This document shows positions 18,115 through 26,509 of a stretch of 64,000 nucleotides of DNA, in pieces. The notes below the pieces were generated by a model. The model was not told where the DNA came from. It searched no databases and saw only the letters and a program-made list of their open reading frames with translations. Origin of the DNA: Enterococcus sp. PF1-24 (GTDB lineage Bacteria; Bacillota; Bacilli; Lactobacillales; Enterococcaceae). Where the stretch lies: the NCBI RefSeq assembly GCF_029893325.1, contig NZ_JARXWL010000005.1, positions 62,001 through 126,000 of the forward strand. Direction: 5' to 3'. The number at the start of each line of letters is the position of its first letter. Position 1 is the first letter of the stretch. Position numbers and translations under genes: made by a program.

Positions 18115-19692
18115 TTGGCAGACGATAACAATCACCAACCAGAGGAAACCTTTAAAGATAAGATATTACGATCTTTACATGCGAATGATGATGAGATTTT
18201 TCGTAATTTTCAAGATAAATCTAACCAGACTGGTGAAAACACTGGCGATCAATCAGCAAATGCTGATTTGCCAACGCGTTCACAACGTTATGGTCATCAA
18301 GAGAACAGCAATAGCCAACGACCAGTGCATCAAGATTTTACTTATTTATCTGATGCTGAGCGTCGCCAAGCCTTTACTGAACCAGAACCAACTGTAACGG
18401 AAGAACCTGTTCAGCCAGTTGTTCCTGAAGAAACAGCCATGGCTGAGGAACCTTTCACGTCAGTTGAAACAGAGCCGGAAGCAGTTGTAAATTCGACTGT
18501 TGAAGCTGGTTTTGAAACGGAACAAACGGCTATTCCAGAAGCTACCACGAAAGAAAAGATCAGCTATGGAGAAGTAAAACGCCAAAAACGCCAAAAAGAA
18601 GATAAAGTAACTCGCAAAATTGTTTTCTTTGTTGTTTCAGCCTTAGTAATTGTTGGTTTAGTTTTAGGGCTAACTTTTTGGAGCTATGTTCAGTCTGGCT
18701 TGAAACCGTTAGATACTGACAATAAGCAGTTAGTTCAAGTTGAAATTCCTAGCGGCTCTAGTAATAAAGAAATTGGTGAGATTTTAGAAAACGATAAAGT
18801 AATTAAAAGTGGAATGGTTTTCCATTTTTACACGAAATTTAATAATTTAACCGATTTTCAAGCTGGTTATTATCAAATGGCACCTAATATGAGCTTAGAT
18901 GATATTAGTCAATTGCTACAATCTGGTGGTACGGCAGAACCAGTTGATATTGCTGATGCGAAAATCACGATTCCAGAAGGTTATGATATTTCACAAATTG
19001 CAAGTTCAATTGAAGAAGCTACCACTAAGAAAATTAAAGCAGCTGATGTTAAAGCTTTAATGAATGACGATGCCTTTTTCCAAGAGATGTTAGGAAAATA
19101 TCCACAACTATTAACCAGTGTTTCTCAGGCAGAAGGCTTACGTTATCGTCTGGAAGGCTATTTATTCCCAGCCACTTACGATTATTATGCAGCAACTAGC
19201 ACGTTAAAAGGCTTAGTTGAACAAATGATTGCTAAGAGCGATGCGGTTTTACAAAGTTATTATGAACAAATTCAAAATCAAGGCTATACTGTTCAAGAAG
19301 TATTAACGCTAGCTTCTCTAGTTGAAAAAGAAGGCGTTGAAGATGCGGATCGTCGTAAGATTGCGCAAGTTTTCTTAAATCGTTTGGCGCAACAAATGCC
19401 ACTACAATCTGATATCTCTATTTTATATGCCTTAGATACTCATAAAGAATTTGTTACTTTAGAAGATTTAGAAGTTGATTCACCTTATAACTTGTATAAA
19501 AATCAAGGTTATGGCCCTGGTCCGTTTAACAATCCAAGTGAAAATGCGATTCAAGCTGTTTTAAATCCTGAACCGAATGATTACTTGTATTTTGTGGCGG
19601 ATGTAGAAACTGGTCAAGTTTACTTTACTGGAACTTACGAAGAACATATGGAATTAGTTGAAAAATATGTAGATAACAAGAAAAATGAGTAA
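18115..19692 (+). CDS. mltG: Endolytic murein transglycosylase MltG (YceG-like)
   Basis: A 525-residue protein with a long acidic Pro/Glu-rich cytoplasmic region (1-165), one membrane helix (about 168-190), a LysM-like part and the YceG catalytic domain. The catalytic glutamate is Glu404 in ASLVEKEG; the domain ends with DYLYFVAD and TGTYEEH. MltG cleaves nascent glycan strands and sets their length alongside the elongation machinery. The start is TTG with AAGGAGG 8 bases upstream. The extended cytoplasmic region, compared with about 340 residues in E. coli, is normal for streptococci and enterococci. It precedes greA, a common order in Lactobacillales. Confidence 0.95.
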   Translation: MADDNNHQPEETFKDKILRSLHANDDEIFRNFQDKSNQTGENTGDQSANADLPTRSQRYGHQENSNSQRPVHQDFTYLSDAERRQAFTEPEPTVTEEPVQPVVPEETAMAEEPFTSVETEPEAVVNSTVEAGFETEQTAIPEATTKEKISYGEVKRQKRQKEDKVTRKIVFFVVSALVIVGLVLGLTFWSYVQSGLKPLDTDNKQLVQVEIPSGSSNKEIGEILENDKVIKSGMVFHFYTKFNNLTDFQAGYYQMAPNMSLDDISQLLQSGGTAEPVDIADAKITIPEGYDISQIASSIEEATTKKIKAADVKALMNDDAFFQEMLGKYPQLLTSVSQAEGLRYRLEGYLFPATYDYYAATSTLKGLVEQMIAKSDAVLQSYYEQIQNQGYTVQEVLTLASLVEKEGVEDADRRKIAQVFLNRLAQQMPLQSDISILYALDTHKEFVTLEDLEVDSPYNLYKNQGYGPGPFNNPSENAIQAVLNPEPNDYLYFVADVETGQVYFTGTYEEHMELVEKYVDNKKNE

Positions 19693-19718
19693 AGACTGTT
19701 TACTTTTATAATAAGACG

Positions 19719-19758
19719 TGGTAATCTTTTGTGGAATTATTCTTACAAAGGATTACCA
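19719..19758 (+). terminator. Hairpin after mltG, possible weak terminator
   Basis: A 14-bp stem (19719-19732 with 19745-19758, one G:U) with a 12-base loop. The tail is only moderately T-rich. Confidence 0.5.
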
Positions 19759-19876
19759 TTTACCTTTGTATTCTTTAATAAATCCTTGGCAGCGCTATTT
19801 CTAAGGGAAAGTAGTCAAAGTTAAAGAAAAAAATACTATTAAAAAATAGTTACTAAACATTTGGAAGAAAGATCAA

Positions 19877-19936
19877 GGGTCCAATAAAATTTATCAGCTA
19901 TGTTAAGCTTCAAGAATATCTTTAAGCTTATGGACC
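19877..19936 (+). promoter_or_regulatory. Structured leader just upstream of greA
   Basis: TAAGCTT (19904-19910) pairs with AAGCTTA (19924-19930), and the adjoining TGGACC (19931-19936) pairs with GGTCCA (19878-19883), leaving a 20-base 5' bulge. It ends about 8 bases before the GAGGAG ribosome site. Role unknown. Confidence 0.4.
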
Positions 19937-19958
19937 AAATAAAGAGGAGATTTGAATC

Positions 19959-20438
19959 ATGGTAGAAAAAGTTTTTCCAATGACATTGGAAGGAAAAGCC
20001 AAATTAGAAGAAGAATTAGAAACATTAAAAACCGTAAAACGTGGTGAAATTATTGAACGGATTAAAATTGCCCGTAGTTTTGGTGATTTATCTGAAAACT
20101 CAGAGTATGAATCGGCTAAAGATGAACAAGCTTTTGTAGAAGGCCGCATTACTACTTTAGAAAGTATGATTCGTTTTGCCCAAATTATTGATAATGACGG
20201 TGTTGATGAAAATGAAGTTTCTTTAGGTAAAAAAGTGACTTTCATTGAATTACCTGATGGCGATGAAGAAGAGTATACAATTGTCGGCAGTGCGGAAGCA
20301 GATCCTTTTGCTGGTAAAATTTCTAACGACTCACCAATTGCCCATGCTTTAATTGGTAAAAAAATTAATGATGAAGTAACAATTACAACCCCTGGTGGTG
20401 AAATGAAAGTTCGCATTGTTAAATTAGAAACAATTTAA
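19959..20438 (+). CDS. greA: Transcription elongation factor GreA
   Basis: A 159-residue Gre factor with an N-terminal coiled coil (residues 8-75, [20 protein letters not shown] ending in the [15 protein letters not shown] tip loop) and a C-terminal FKBP-like domain ([37 protein letters not shown]). It stimulates cleavage of the backtracked transcript in RNA polymerase. The length and the paired acidic residues in the tip are standard. The ribosome site is AGAGGAGA. A structured RNA follows the stop. Confidence 0.96.
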   Translation: MVEKVFPMTLEGKAKLEEELETLKTVKRGEIIERIKIARSFGDLSENSEYESAKDEQAFVEGRITTLESMIRFAQIIDNDGVDENEVSLGKKVTFIELPDGDEEEYTIVGSAEADPFAGKISNDSPIAHALIGKKINDEVTITTPGGEMKVRIVKLETI

Positions 20439-20456
20439 GTTTAATGAATAGCTAAT

Positions 20457-20543
20457 AGGGTGGGACAGATAGTCTTTAACATCCGTTAAATCTACTTTAC
20501 AAGAAGATAACGGATGGTGACTAATGGCCTGCCCTTGTTTTTT
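20457..20543 (+). other. Structured RNA / repeat-like terminator after greA
   Basis: The outer stem AGGGTGGG (20457-20464) pairs with CCTGCCCT (20528-20535) through two wobble pairs. A perfect inner 9-bp stem CATCCGTTA (20480-20488) with TAACGGATG (20508-20516) sits inside, and a T6 run closes the element. It could end greA transcription or be a small RNA. The GGGTGGGACA start matches the intergenic repeat style common in enterococci. Confidence 0.5.
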
Positions 20544-20584
20544 ACATAAGGAAAGGCTGAGTTCGTTTGAAATCACGCATTTTC

Positions 20585-20628
20585 TAGGACTAAAGTCTAA
20601 TGAAAAAAATTCAAATAAAGAGTATAGT
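20585..20628 (+). promoter_or_regulatory. liaFSR promoter with a LiaR/VraR-type box
   Basis: GACTAAAGTC (20588-20597) is an inverted repeat of the ACT-N2-AGT form described for VraR sites. TATAGT (20623-20628) is a -10 with no good -35. The box centre is about 42 bases before the expected start of transcription, as suits an activator. Confidence 0.5.
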
Positions 20629-20686
20629 AGTACTAGTAAATTAAGGCGAAATTTAATTTCGTTGGTTATTAGGAGGGGGAGCTGTT

Positions 20687-21421
20687 ATGAAAAGCTCATT
20701 TCGCTTGTTTGTAGTTATTGAATTATTATTATTAATTTTTGGTATTTACCAAATTGTATATAATCCTGCGCTTTTGATTTTGTTAATTTTTGGTATTTTT
20801 AATATTTATCATGTTTTAGCTAAGAAAAAAAGACGAAATAACTTTAATAATTTTCAGTTAGTTTTAGGTGGATTTTCAATTTTCATGAGCTTGGTGAGCA
20901 GTGTTGCCTTTTGGATGATGCTTGTTTTTGGTATCTTGTATATCGGCTTAAAAGGAATTGAAATTTCTGGCACGGATTTAACTAAACAATCTTTTTGGCG
21001 TAGAAAACAAATGATTATGGTTGATGTGGAAGAGGCAGGAACTTATTCAGCTAGTCGCCAACAACAACAATGGTTTGGCAATCAACGAATTGGTAATGAA
21101 GTTTATGAATGGGACGATATCAATATCAACTTAATTGCTGGTGATACGATTGTCGATTTAGGAAATACTTTATTGCCTAAAGATGATAGCGTGGTAATCA
21201 TTCGTAAAGGTTTTGGACGTACTAGAATTTTAGTACCTGCGGGTATTAGCATTCAATTACAACATTCAACTTTATATGGTACAGTTAGCTTTGATGAAGA
21301 AACAACTTTATTAAAAAATGAAAGTATCCGCCTGTACACTACGGATTACGATGAAAATCCTCGTCGTTTAAAACTGTTAACGAATAGTTTGGTTGGTGAT
21401 GTTGAGGTAATTCGCGTATGA
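20687..21421 (+). CDS. liaF: LiaF, membrane inhibitor of the LiaSR system
   Basis: A 244-residue protein with about four N-terminal membrane helices in the first 90 residues (LFVVIELLLLIFGIYQIV; PALLILLIFGIFNIY; LVLGGFSIFMSLVSSVAFWMM) and a C-terminal beta-rich domain (ININLIAGDTIVDLG; RILVPAGISIQLQHS) typical of LiaF. It holds the kinase LiaS inactive in unstressed cells. It is first in the operon, with a strong AGGAGGGGGAG ribosome site; its stop overlaps the liaS start (ATGA). Variants of liaF in enterococci are linked to daptomycin response, but nothing unusual shows here. Confidence 0.93.
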   Translation: MKSSFRLFVVIELLLLIFGIYQIVYNPALLILLIFGIFNIYHVLAKKKRRNNFNNFQLVLGGFSIFMSLVSSVAFWMMLVFGILYIGLKGIEISGTDLTKQSFWRRKQMIMVDVEEAGTYSASRQQQQWFGNQRIGNEVYEWDDININLIAGDTIVDLGNTLLPKDDSVVIIRKGFGRTRILVPAGISIQLQHSTLYGTVSFDEETTLLKNESIRLYTTDYDENPRRLKLLTNSLVGDVEVIRV

Positions 21422-22488
21422 TGAAAAAAATTTCCCAACCAATGCTGACTGCTTATACAATTTTTAGTACATTTATCCTTATTATTTTTATTTTGTTTAT
21501 GTACTTTTACGCTAGTGGCATTGAACAATGGTGGTTGGAGATTTTTCGGCAAAGAGTTTTTGCTATTCCAATTATTTTTTATATTGTTTTGATGTCCGTT
21601 TGTAGTGGCTTTGTTACATGGCTGTTGAATTCTTTTTATCGGAAAATGCTATTTGGTAATATGGAAGAAAAATTGCGTTTATTAGCTAGTGGTAATTATG
21701 AAAGCCCTCGCTTAATTGAAAAATTTAACGATGAAAATAATCTTTATCTGGCTGAGATGGATCGTGATATTACACGGATTCAAGGGAAAATGATTGAAAT
21801 CTCACGAGAGTTGCAAATGCTAAATGCGCGGCCGCAAGTGCTTGATGGGCAGACTAAAGAGGATATTTTAGAAGGAGAACGTCAACGTTTAGCTAGAGAG
21901 CTGCATGATTCGGTTTCTCAGCAATTGTTTGCTGCGATGATGATGTTATCAGCGATTAATGAAATGGCTAATCAGGAAGAAGAATTGGCGGGTTTCCGGC
22001 AACAGTTGGCAACTGTAACAAATATTATTAATGCTTCTCAATCAGAAATGCGGGCCTTGTTATTACATCTACGGCCAATTAATTTAGAAGGTAAGAGTTT
22101 ACGTCAAGGGATTGAGCAATTATTAAAAGAATTACAGACGAAAATTCAAATTCAGTTAAAATGGGATGCTGAAGATGTTTCTTTACAAGCAAATATTGAA
22201 GATCATCTTTTTAGGATTGTGCAAGAATTACTTTCCAATACGCTACGCCACGCAAAAGCCAAAGAGTTAGAGGTTTACCTACATAAAGTTGGCCCTAATG
22301 TTTTGTTGCGAGTGGTAGACGACGGAGTTGGCTTTGATGTATCAGAAAGCCGGGCAGGTAGTTATGGCTTAAATAATATCCGAGAACGGGTAGCCGGCGT
22401 TGGTGGTACGGTGAAAATTATTAGTTTTAAAAACCAAGGAACGAGTGTTGAAATCAAAGTTCCGTTATTAGAGGAGGATAACGATTAA
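21418..22488 (+). CDS. liaS: Sensor histidine kinase LiaS
   Basis: A 356-residue kinase with two N-terminal membrane helices (about 12-32 and 48-70) and almost no extracytoplasmic loop, so it is an intramembrane-sensing type. A short linker leads to the HisKA_3 box [16 protein letters not shown] with the phosphorylated His163. The ATPase has NTLRHAKA (N box), DDGVGFD (G1) and [12 protein letters not shown] (G2). It responds to cell-envelope stress and phosphorylates LiaR. It overlaps liaF by 4 bases; its stop shares a base with the liaR start (TAATG). Confidence 0.95.
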   Translation: MMKKISQPMLTAYTIFSTFILIIFILFMYFYASGIEQWWLEIFRQRVFAIPIIFYIVLMSVCSGFVTWLLNSFYRKMLFGNMEEKLRLLASGNYESPRLIEKFNDENNLYLAEMDRDITRIQGKMIEISRELQMLNARPQVLDGQTKEDILEGERQRLARELHDSVSQQLFAAMMMLSAINEMANQEEELAGFRQQLATVTNIINASQSEMRALLLHLRPINLEGKSLRQGIEQLLKELQTKIQIQLKWDAEDVSLQANIEDHLFRIVQELLSNTLRHAKAKELEVYLHKVGPNVLLRVVDDGVGFDVSESRAGSYGLNNIRERVAGVGGTVKIISFKNQGTSVEIKVPLLEEDND

Positions 22489-23120
22489 TGATTAGGGTGT
22501 TGTTAGTTGATGATCACGAAATGGTTCGTTTAGGAGTCTCTTCTTACTTATCAATTCAAAGTGATATTGAGGTAGTTGGTGAAGCAGAAAACGGTCGGAT
22601 TGGCTATGAAAAAGCTTTGGATTTGCGACCAGATGTGATTTTGATGGATTTAGTGATGGATGAAATGGATGGTATTGAATCTACGAAATTAATTTTGAAA
22701 GATTGGCCAGAAGCTAAAATTATTATCGTTACTAGTTTTATTGATGATGAAAAGGTTTATCCAGCCATTGAAGCAGGTGCTGCTGGCTATTTATTAAAAA
22801 CGTCAACTGCTAGTGAAATTGCTGGAGCGATTCGGGCGACTCAAAGAGGCGAGCGGGTTTTAGAGCCTGAAGTAACCAATAAAATGATGGAACGCATGAG
22901 TCGTAAAAATGAACCTATTTTACATGAAGATTTAACAAATCGTGAGTTGGAAATTTTACTTTTAATTACGCAAGGAATGAGTAATCAAGAAATTGCTGAT
23001 GAATTGTTTATTACTTTAAAAACAGTTAAAACTCATGTTTCGAATATTTTGTCTAAATTAGAAGTTGAGGACCGGACGCAAGCCGCGATTTATTCTTTTA
23101 AACATGGTTTAGTTAAATAA
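22488..23120 (+). CDS. liaR: Response regulator LiaR
   Basis: A 210-residue NarL/FixJ-type regulator. The receiver domain has the acidic pair in LLVDDHE, the phospho-acceptor Asp54 in ILMDLVMD and Lys in LLKTST. A C-terminal LuxR-type helix-turn-helix follows ([15 protein letters not shown] ... [13 protein letters not shown]). Once phosphorylated by LiaS it activates envelope-defence genes and its own operon; the inverted repeat before liaF is a candidate site. It is last in the operon and a terminator follows at once. Confidence 0.95.
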   Translation: MIRVLLVDDHEMVRLGVSSYLSIQSDIEVVGEAENGRIGYEKALDLRPDVILMDLVMDEMDGIESTKLILKDWPEAKIIIVTSFIDDEKVYPAIEAGAAGYLLKTSTASEIAGAIRATQRGERVLEPEVTNKMMERMSRKNEPILHEDLTNRELEILLLITQGMSNQEIADELFITLKTVKTHVSNILSKLEVEDRTQAAIYSFKHGLVK

Positions 23121-23127
23121 TATTACG

Positions 23128-23175
23128 CAGGTTATAAGTTCAGCTATCGTAGCTAGTCTTATAACCTGTTTTTTT
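23128..23175 (+). terminator. Terminator of liaFSR
   Basis: CAGGTTATAAG (23128-23138) pairs with CTTATAACCTG (23158-23168), followed by a T7 run. An inner AGCT/AGCT pair extends the structure. Confidence 0.9.
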
Positions 23176-23273
23176 CATAATTAGTAAAGCTATCTTGGTA
23201 GTTTTTTTTAGTTAGCTTTGCTATACTTGGGTTTAGTAATAATTAGAGGCAGTTAAGGAGAGAAAAAATCAGT

Positions 23274-23945
23274 ATGTCAGCTAAGCAGAGTTATGCCATT
23301 ATTGGATTGGGGCGTTTTGGAGGAAGCATTTGCCGCACCCTAGTTGAATCGGGACAGGAAGTTTTGGCGATTGACAGCAGCGAAGATCGCGTCAACGAAT
23401 ATATGAATATTGCTACTCATGCGGTAGTAGCTAATGCCCAAGATGAAATGGCTCTACGGTCATTAGGAATTCGTAATTTTGATCATGTAATTGTAGCGAT
23501 TGGTGAAGATATTCAAGCTAGTATTTTAGTTACCTTAATGGTTAAAGAAATGGGTGTTCCTAACGTTTTAGCGAAAGCTCAAAATGAATACCACGCCCGC
23601 GTGTTAGAAAAAATTGGCGCTGATCGTGTCGTCCATCCAGAAAGAGATATGGGAGAACGAATTGCTCATAAACTAGTTTCTAAAAATATTTTAGATTATT
23701 TAGAGCTATCAGATGATTTTACCTTAGCCGAAGTTTCAGTAAGCAATGGCAAATTTTATGACCGTTCCTTATTAGAATTGAACTTCCGCCAAAGATTTAG
23801 CTTAACAGTCGTCGCTATTCGCCGCAGTAACGGCGAAGTAGTCGTTTCACCTGACGCCAACGAATTTGTCCAAAAAGACGACCACCTATTAGTCATCGGC
23901 GAAATCAACGACGTTGAACTTCTAGACGAAAAAATGAACCAGTGA
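23274..23945 (+). CDS. ktrA: KtrA-type potassium channel regulatory subunit (TrkA-N/TrkA-C)
   Basis: A 223-residue cytoplasmic ring protein with a Rossmann RCK domain (IIGLGRFGGSICRTL; Asp in VLAIDSSEDRV) and a TrkA-C domain (about 140-223, SLLELNFRQRFSLTVVAI). It gates a KtrB-type K+ channel on binding ATP/ADP and c-di-AMP; no ktrB is in the window, so it resembles stand-alone ktrA/ktrC genes. The ribosome site AAGGAGAG is 11 bases from the ATG. The last 45 or so codons are unusually rich in C-ending codons (GTC, GAC, AAC, GCC, CGC) compared with the rest of the gene, right before a repeat-like element. Confidence 0.92.
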   Translation: MSAKQSYAIIGLGRFGGSICRTLVESGQEVLAIDSSEDRVNEYMNIATHAVVANAQDEMALRSLGIRNFDHVIVAIGEDIQASILVTLMVKEMGVPNVLAKAQNEYHARVLEKIGADRVVHPERDMGERIAHKLVSKNILDYLELSDDFTLAEVSVSNGKFYDRSLLELNFRQRFSLTVVAIRRSNGEVVVSPDANEFVQKDDHLLVIGEINDVELLDEKMNQ

Positions 23946-23948
23946 ATT

Positions 23949-24098
23949 TAAAAGCGGAGCGGGCTCGTTCAGCTCTTGAGTAAAGTGCATAAAGAAATTA
24001 TAGTGGCGTTTTTTGTCGCGAATTTTTTCTTCACTTTATCGAATGGTGCAAAGCTTCGCAACTGGATTAGATAAAAAGCGGAGAAGCTTGTTCTGCAC
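23949..24098. repeat. Repeat-like element between ktrA and the HesB-like gene
   Basis: Two imperfect direct copies of AAAAGCGGAG-N2-GCTCGTTC (about 23950-23972 and 24074-24096) bracket a long imperfect hairpin: TAAAGTG (23981-23987) pairs with CACTTTA (24032-24038), with further A/T pairing and a small GCG/CGC tip. The base composition differs from that of the neighbours. It looks like a miniature or BOX-type intergenic element, but no second copy is in the window. Confidence 0.45.
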
Positions 24099-24131
24099 AT
24101 AATGTATTTCAACGAAAAGAAGGTGCTAATT

Positions 24132-24425
24132 TTGAAAATTACAGTCACTGAAAAAGCCTTGCAATGGTTTCAAAATGAATTAGTTATTGACGCTGGGCAA
24201 GGCGTACGCTTTTTCGGCAAAGTTTATGGTTCTACCAATGTTCACGAGGGCTTTTCTGTAGGTTTAATGATTGAAATGCCTGAAGCGCCGATTTATCAAG
24301 AGGTGATTGCTGGTTTGTTGTTCTTTATTGAAGCAGCCGATGAATGGTTTTTCCAAGGATATCAAATAGCTGTTGATTATGACGAAACTTTAGCAGAACC
24401 TAAGTACACTTTTTTTACTGAATAA
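24132..24425 (+). CDS. HesB/IscA-like iron-sulfur assembly family protein
   Basis: A 97-residue protein starting MKITVTEKALQWFQNE, matching the HesB-like core of Gram-positive YneR-type proteins (GVRFFGKVYG; GFSVGLMIEMPE; DEWFFQGYQIAVDYDE). It lacks the three cysteines used by true IscA to hold an iron-sulfur cluster, so a carrier role is doubtful. TTG at 24132 is chosen because AAGAAGGTG lies upstream; the ATG at 24102 has no ribosome site and sits in the repeat-like element. A terminator follows. Confidence 0.75.
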   Translation: MKITVTEKALQWFQNELVIDAGQGVRFFGKVYGSTNVHEGFSVGLMIEMPEAPIYQEVIAGLLFFIEAADEWFFQGYQIAVDYDETLAEPKYTFFTE

Positions 24426-24448
24426 GAAAAATAGATTATTAAGTTTTT

Positions 24449-24489
24449 AAGAAGAGCTGAGATTTTTAAGGGCAACTCTTCTTTTTTTT
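24449..24489 (+). terminator. Terminator of the HesB-like gene
   Basis: AAGAAGAGCTG pairs with CAACTCTTCTT (one mismatch), followed by T8. Confidence 0.85.
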
Positions 24490-24497
24490 ATGAGGTT

Positions 24498-24506
24498 TGT
24501 TATAAT
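24498..24506 (+). promoter_or_regulatory. Extended -10 promoter of the GT2 gene
   Basis: TGT followed by TATAAT, just past the previous terminator. Confidence 0.6.
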
Positions 24507-24553
24507 AGATTAGAGTTTAAGCATGATTACTTTATAAGGAGCGGTAAAATCGT

Positions 24554-25492
24554 ATGATATCAATTGTGGTCCCTTGTTATAATGAAGAGGCAACCATTCC
24601 ACTTTTTTATCAAGAAATGGAAAAAGTTCATCAAGAAATTGCCGATGAATTTGAATATATATTTGTAAATGATGGTTCAAAAGATAAAACTTTAGAAGTT
24701 TTACGGAATTTAGCGAAAGAGGATCCAAAACAAGTTCGTTATATTTCTTTTTCACGAAATTTTGGTAAAGAAGCTGGTCTTTTAGCAGGTTTAGAAGCAG
24801 CAACGGGTGAGTTAGTGACTGTTATGGATGCGGATTTACAAGATCCGCCAGAGCTGTTACCACAGATGATTGCGATGTTAGCGGCTGATCCAGAGTTAGA
24901 TTGTGTTGGCACACGCCGAGGCGATCGTGAAGGGGAACCAGTGATTCGTAGCTTTTTTGCTAAGCAATTTTATAAACTAATTAATAAAATTGGTCAAACA
25001 GAAATGATTGATGGCGCTCGTGATTTCCGCTTAATGACGCGGCAAATGGTGGATGCTATTTTGGAATTGAAAGAGCATAATCGTTTTTCAAAAGGTTTAT
25101 TTAGCTGGGTAGGTTTTAAAACCGAGTATTTGTCTTTTGAAAATCGTGAACGAGTAGCGGGAACCACTTCTTGGTCTTTCTGGCAATTGTTTAATTATTC
25201 GATTGATGGCATTATCAATTTTTCAGATGCGCCATTGAATATTGCTTCCTTCGTAGGCTTTTTCACTTGTTTAGTGTCAGGAATTGCGATGATTTTTATT
25301 GTAGCACGGGCATTACTATATGGCGATCCAACCAGTGGCTGGCCTTCAATGGTTTCGATTTTCCTTTTTGTAGGTGGGTTACAACTGATGTGCTTAGGAA
25401 TTATCGGTAAATATATCGGTAAGATTTTTTTAGAAACGAAAAATCGTCCCGACTATATTATTAAAGAAACTGAAAAAACTGCAAAAAAATAA
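24554..25492 (+). CDS. GT2 polyprenyl-phosphate glycosyltransferase (GtrB/CsbB-like)
   Basis: A 312-residue glycosyltransferase. The N-terminal GT2 domain starts SIVVPCYNEEATI, has FVNDGSKDKT and the metal-binding motif DADLQDPPEL, and the acceptor part GARDFRLM. Two C-terminal membrane helices follow (about 228-255 and 270-295). This layout is that of enzymes that load a sugar onto undecaprenyl phosphate (GtrB, CsbB, YkoT). Its usual partners are a GtrA-like flippase and a GT-C enzyme; both occur in this window (27476 and 16441) but not beside it. The sugar is not predictable. AAGGAG is 12 bases before the ATG, a little far. Confidence 0.88.
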   Translation: MISIVVPCYNEEATIPLFYQEMEKVHQEIADEFEYIFVNDGSKDKTLEVLRNLAKEDPKQVRYISFSRNFGKEAGLLAGLEAATGELVTVMDADLQDPPELLPQMIAMLAADPELDCVGTRRGDREGEPVIRSFFAKQFYKLINKIGQTEMIDGARDFRLMTRQMVDAILELKEHNRFSKGLFSWVGFKTEYLSFENRERVAGTTSWSFWQLFNYSIDGIINFSDAPLNIASFVGFFTCLVSGIAMIFIVARALLYGDPTSGWPSMVSIFLFVGGLQLMCLGIIGKYIGKIFLETKNRPDYIIKETEKTAKK

Positions 25493-25493
25493 A

Positions 25494-25536
25494 CAAAAAG
25501 ACAAGCCAGCGAATTGCCGCTGACTCGTCTTTTTTA
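25494..25536. terminator. Bidirectional terminator between GT2 and hydroxyacid dehydrogenase genes
   Basis: AAAAAGACAAGCCAGCG pairs with CGCTGACTCGTCTTTTT with two A-C mismatches; A and T runs lie on either side. Confidence 0.8.
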
Positions 25537-25538
25537 GT

Positions 25539-26489
25539 TTAATAACCTTTTGTTAAATCAACTTGATTTTTAACTAAAGTTCCTTCTGTTAAATAACTTT
25601 GTAAATTTGGCAAGAAGATATCCATAAATTTACGTTGGAAATCTGCCGAAATCCCTGAAATATGAGGAGTAATTAGCACATTATCCATTTGCCATAAAGA
25701 ACTGTCAGAGGATAACGGTTCTTTTTCAAAAACATCTAATGCGGCAAAAGCTAACTGTTTGTTTTGTAAAGCTTGTATTAAATCCGCTGTGTTTACCGAA
25801 GGACCACGGCCGACATTAATAAACATGGCTGAATTTTTCATTTGTTGAAAGAAAGCCAAATCAAAAAAGTTTGTCGTTTCTTTAGTTAAAGGCAGACAAT
25901 TAATAACAATATCTACTTCTGAGCTGATTGCTGAACTATTGGGCAAGGGATAAGTAGCTGTAAAATTCGGAACGCTATGACCTGTTGTATTTACGCCATA
26001 ACTGCTTACGCCGAAAGCTTGAAAACACTGAGCGATTTGTTGGCCAATTTGCCCAGTACCTAAAATTAGCGCCTTTTTACCTGCTAGTTGTTGAAAGCTG
26101 CCTGCTTCACGATCCCAAATTTGTTTTTCTTGGGCGTGAATAGCGGTAATTAAATTGCGATAGTAAGCTAAAATCACTCCGAGTACATGTTCGCTAATCG
26201 CCAAAGTATGAATTCCGCTACCGTTAGATAATAGGTTGTTTTTTTCGGTAAAAGTTGTTAAAGGTAAAGTATCTACTCCCGCTGAAATTGCTTGAACCCA
26301 TTTTAAGTGACTGTCAGCAGCTAAGAGGGCTGTGGCAAAGGTCGGATTCCAACCAACTGAAATTTCCACATCAGCTAATTCTTCTGGCTGCAACTGATAC
26401 ATAATCCGATAGTTAGGGGCGATTTTGCTGATTTCTTTGATAAATTCACTGCGAAAATTTCTTTGTAAATAAATGATTGGTTGAGGCAT
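25539..26489 (-). CDS. D-2-hydroxyacid dehydrogenase family protein
   Basis: A 316-residue NAD(P)-dependent enzyme. The coenzyme-binding turn is ILGTGQIGQQIA (about residue 145), the catalytic Arg is in INVGRGPSV, the Glu in DVFEKEPL and the His in ITPHISGIS. The relatives include glyoxylate/hydroxypyruvate reductases and D-lactate-type dehydrogenases. The substrate cannot be told from sequence. AAGGAG lies before the ATG. It lies 20 bases after the DUF1189 gene and is probably co-transcribed with it. Confidence 0.9.
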   Translation of the reverse strand: MPQPIIYLQRNFRSEFIKEISKIAPNYRIMYQLQPEELADVEISVGWNPTFATALLAADSHLKWVQAISAGVDTLPLTTFTEKNNLLSNGSGIHTLAISEHVLGVILAYYRNLITAIHAQEKQIWDREAGSFQQLAGKKALILGTGQIGQQIAQCFQAFGVSSYGVNTTGHSVPNFTATYPLPNSSAISSEVDIVINCLPLTKETTNFFDLAFFQQMKNSAMFINVGRGPSVNTADLIQALQNKQLAFAALDVFEKEPLSSDSSLWQMDNVLITPHISGISADFQRKFMDIFLPNLQSYLTEGTLVKNQVDLTKGY

Positions 26490-26509
26490 AACAAAACTCC
26501 TTCCTGAAT

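Noticed and set aside
19928-20416. 162-codon frame antisense to greA
   Set aside because: It mirrors the codon pattern of greA, which is certain, and has no ribosome site of its own.
20524-20721. 65-codon frame after greA
   Set aside because: It starts inside the structured RNA, crosses the liaFSR promoter and runs into liaF; it has no ribosome site and an implausible composition.
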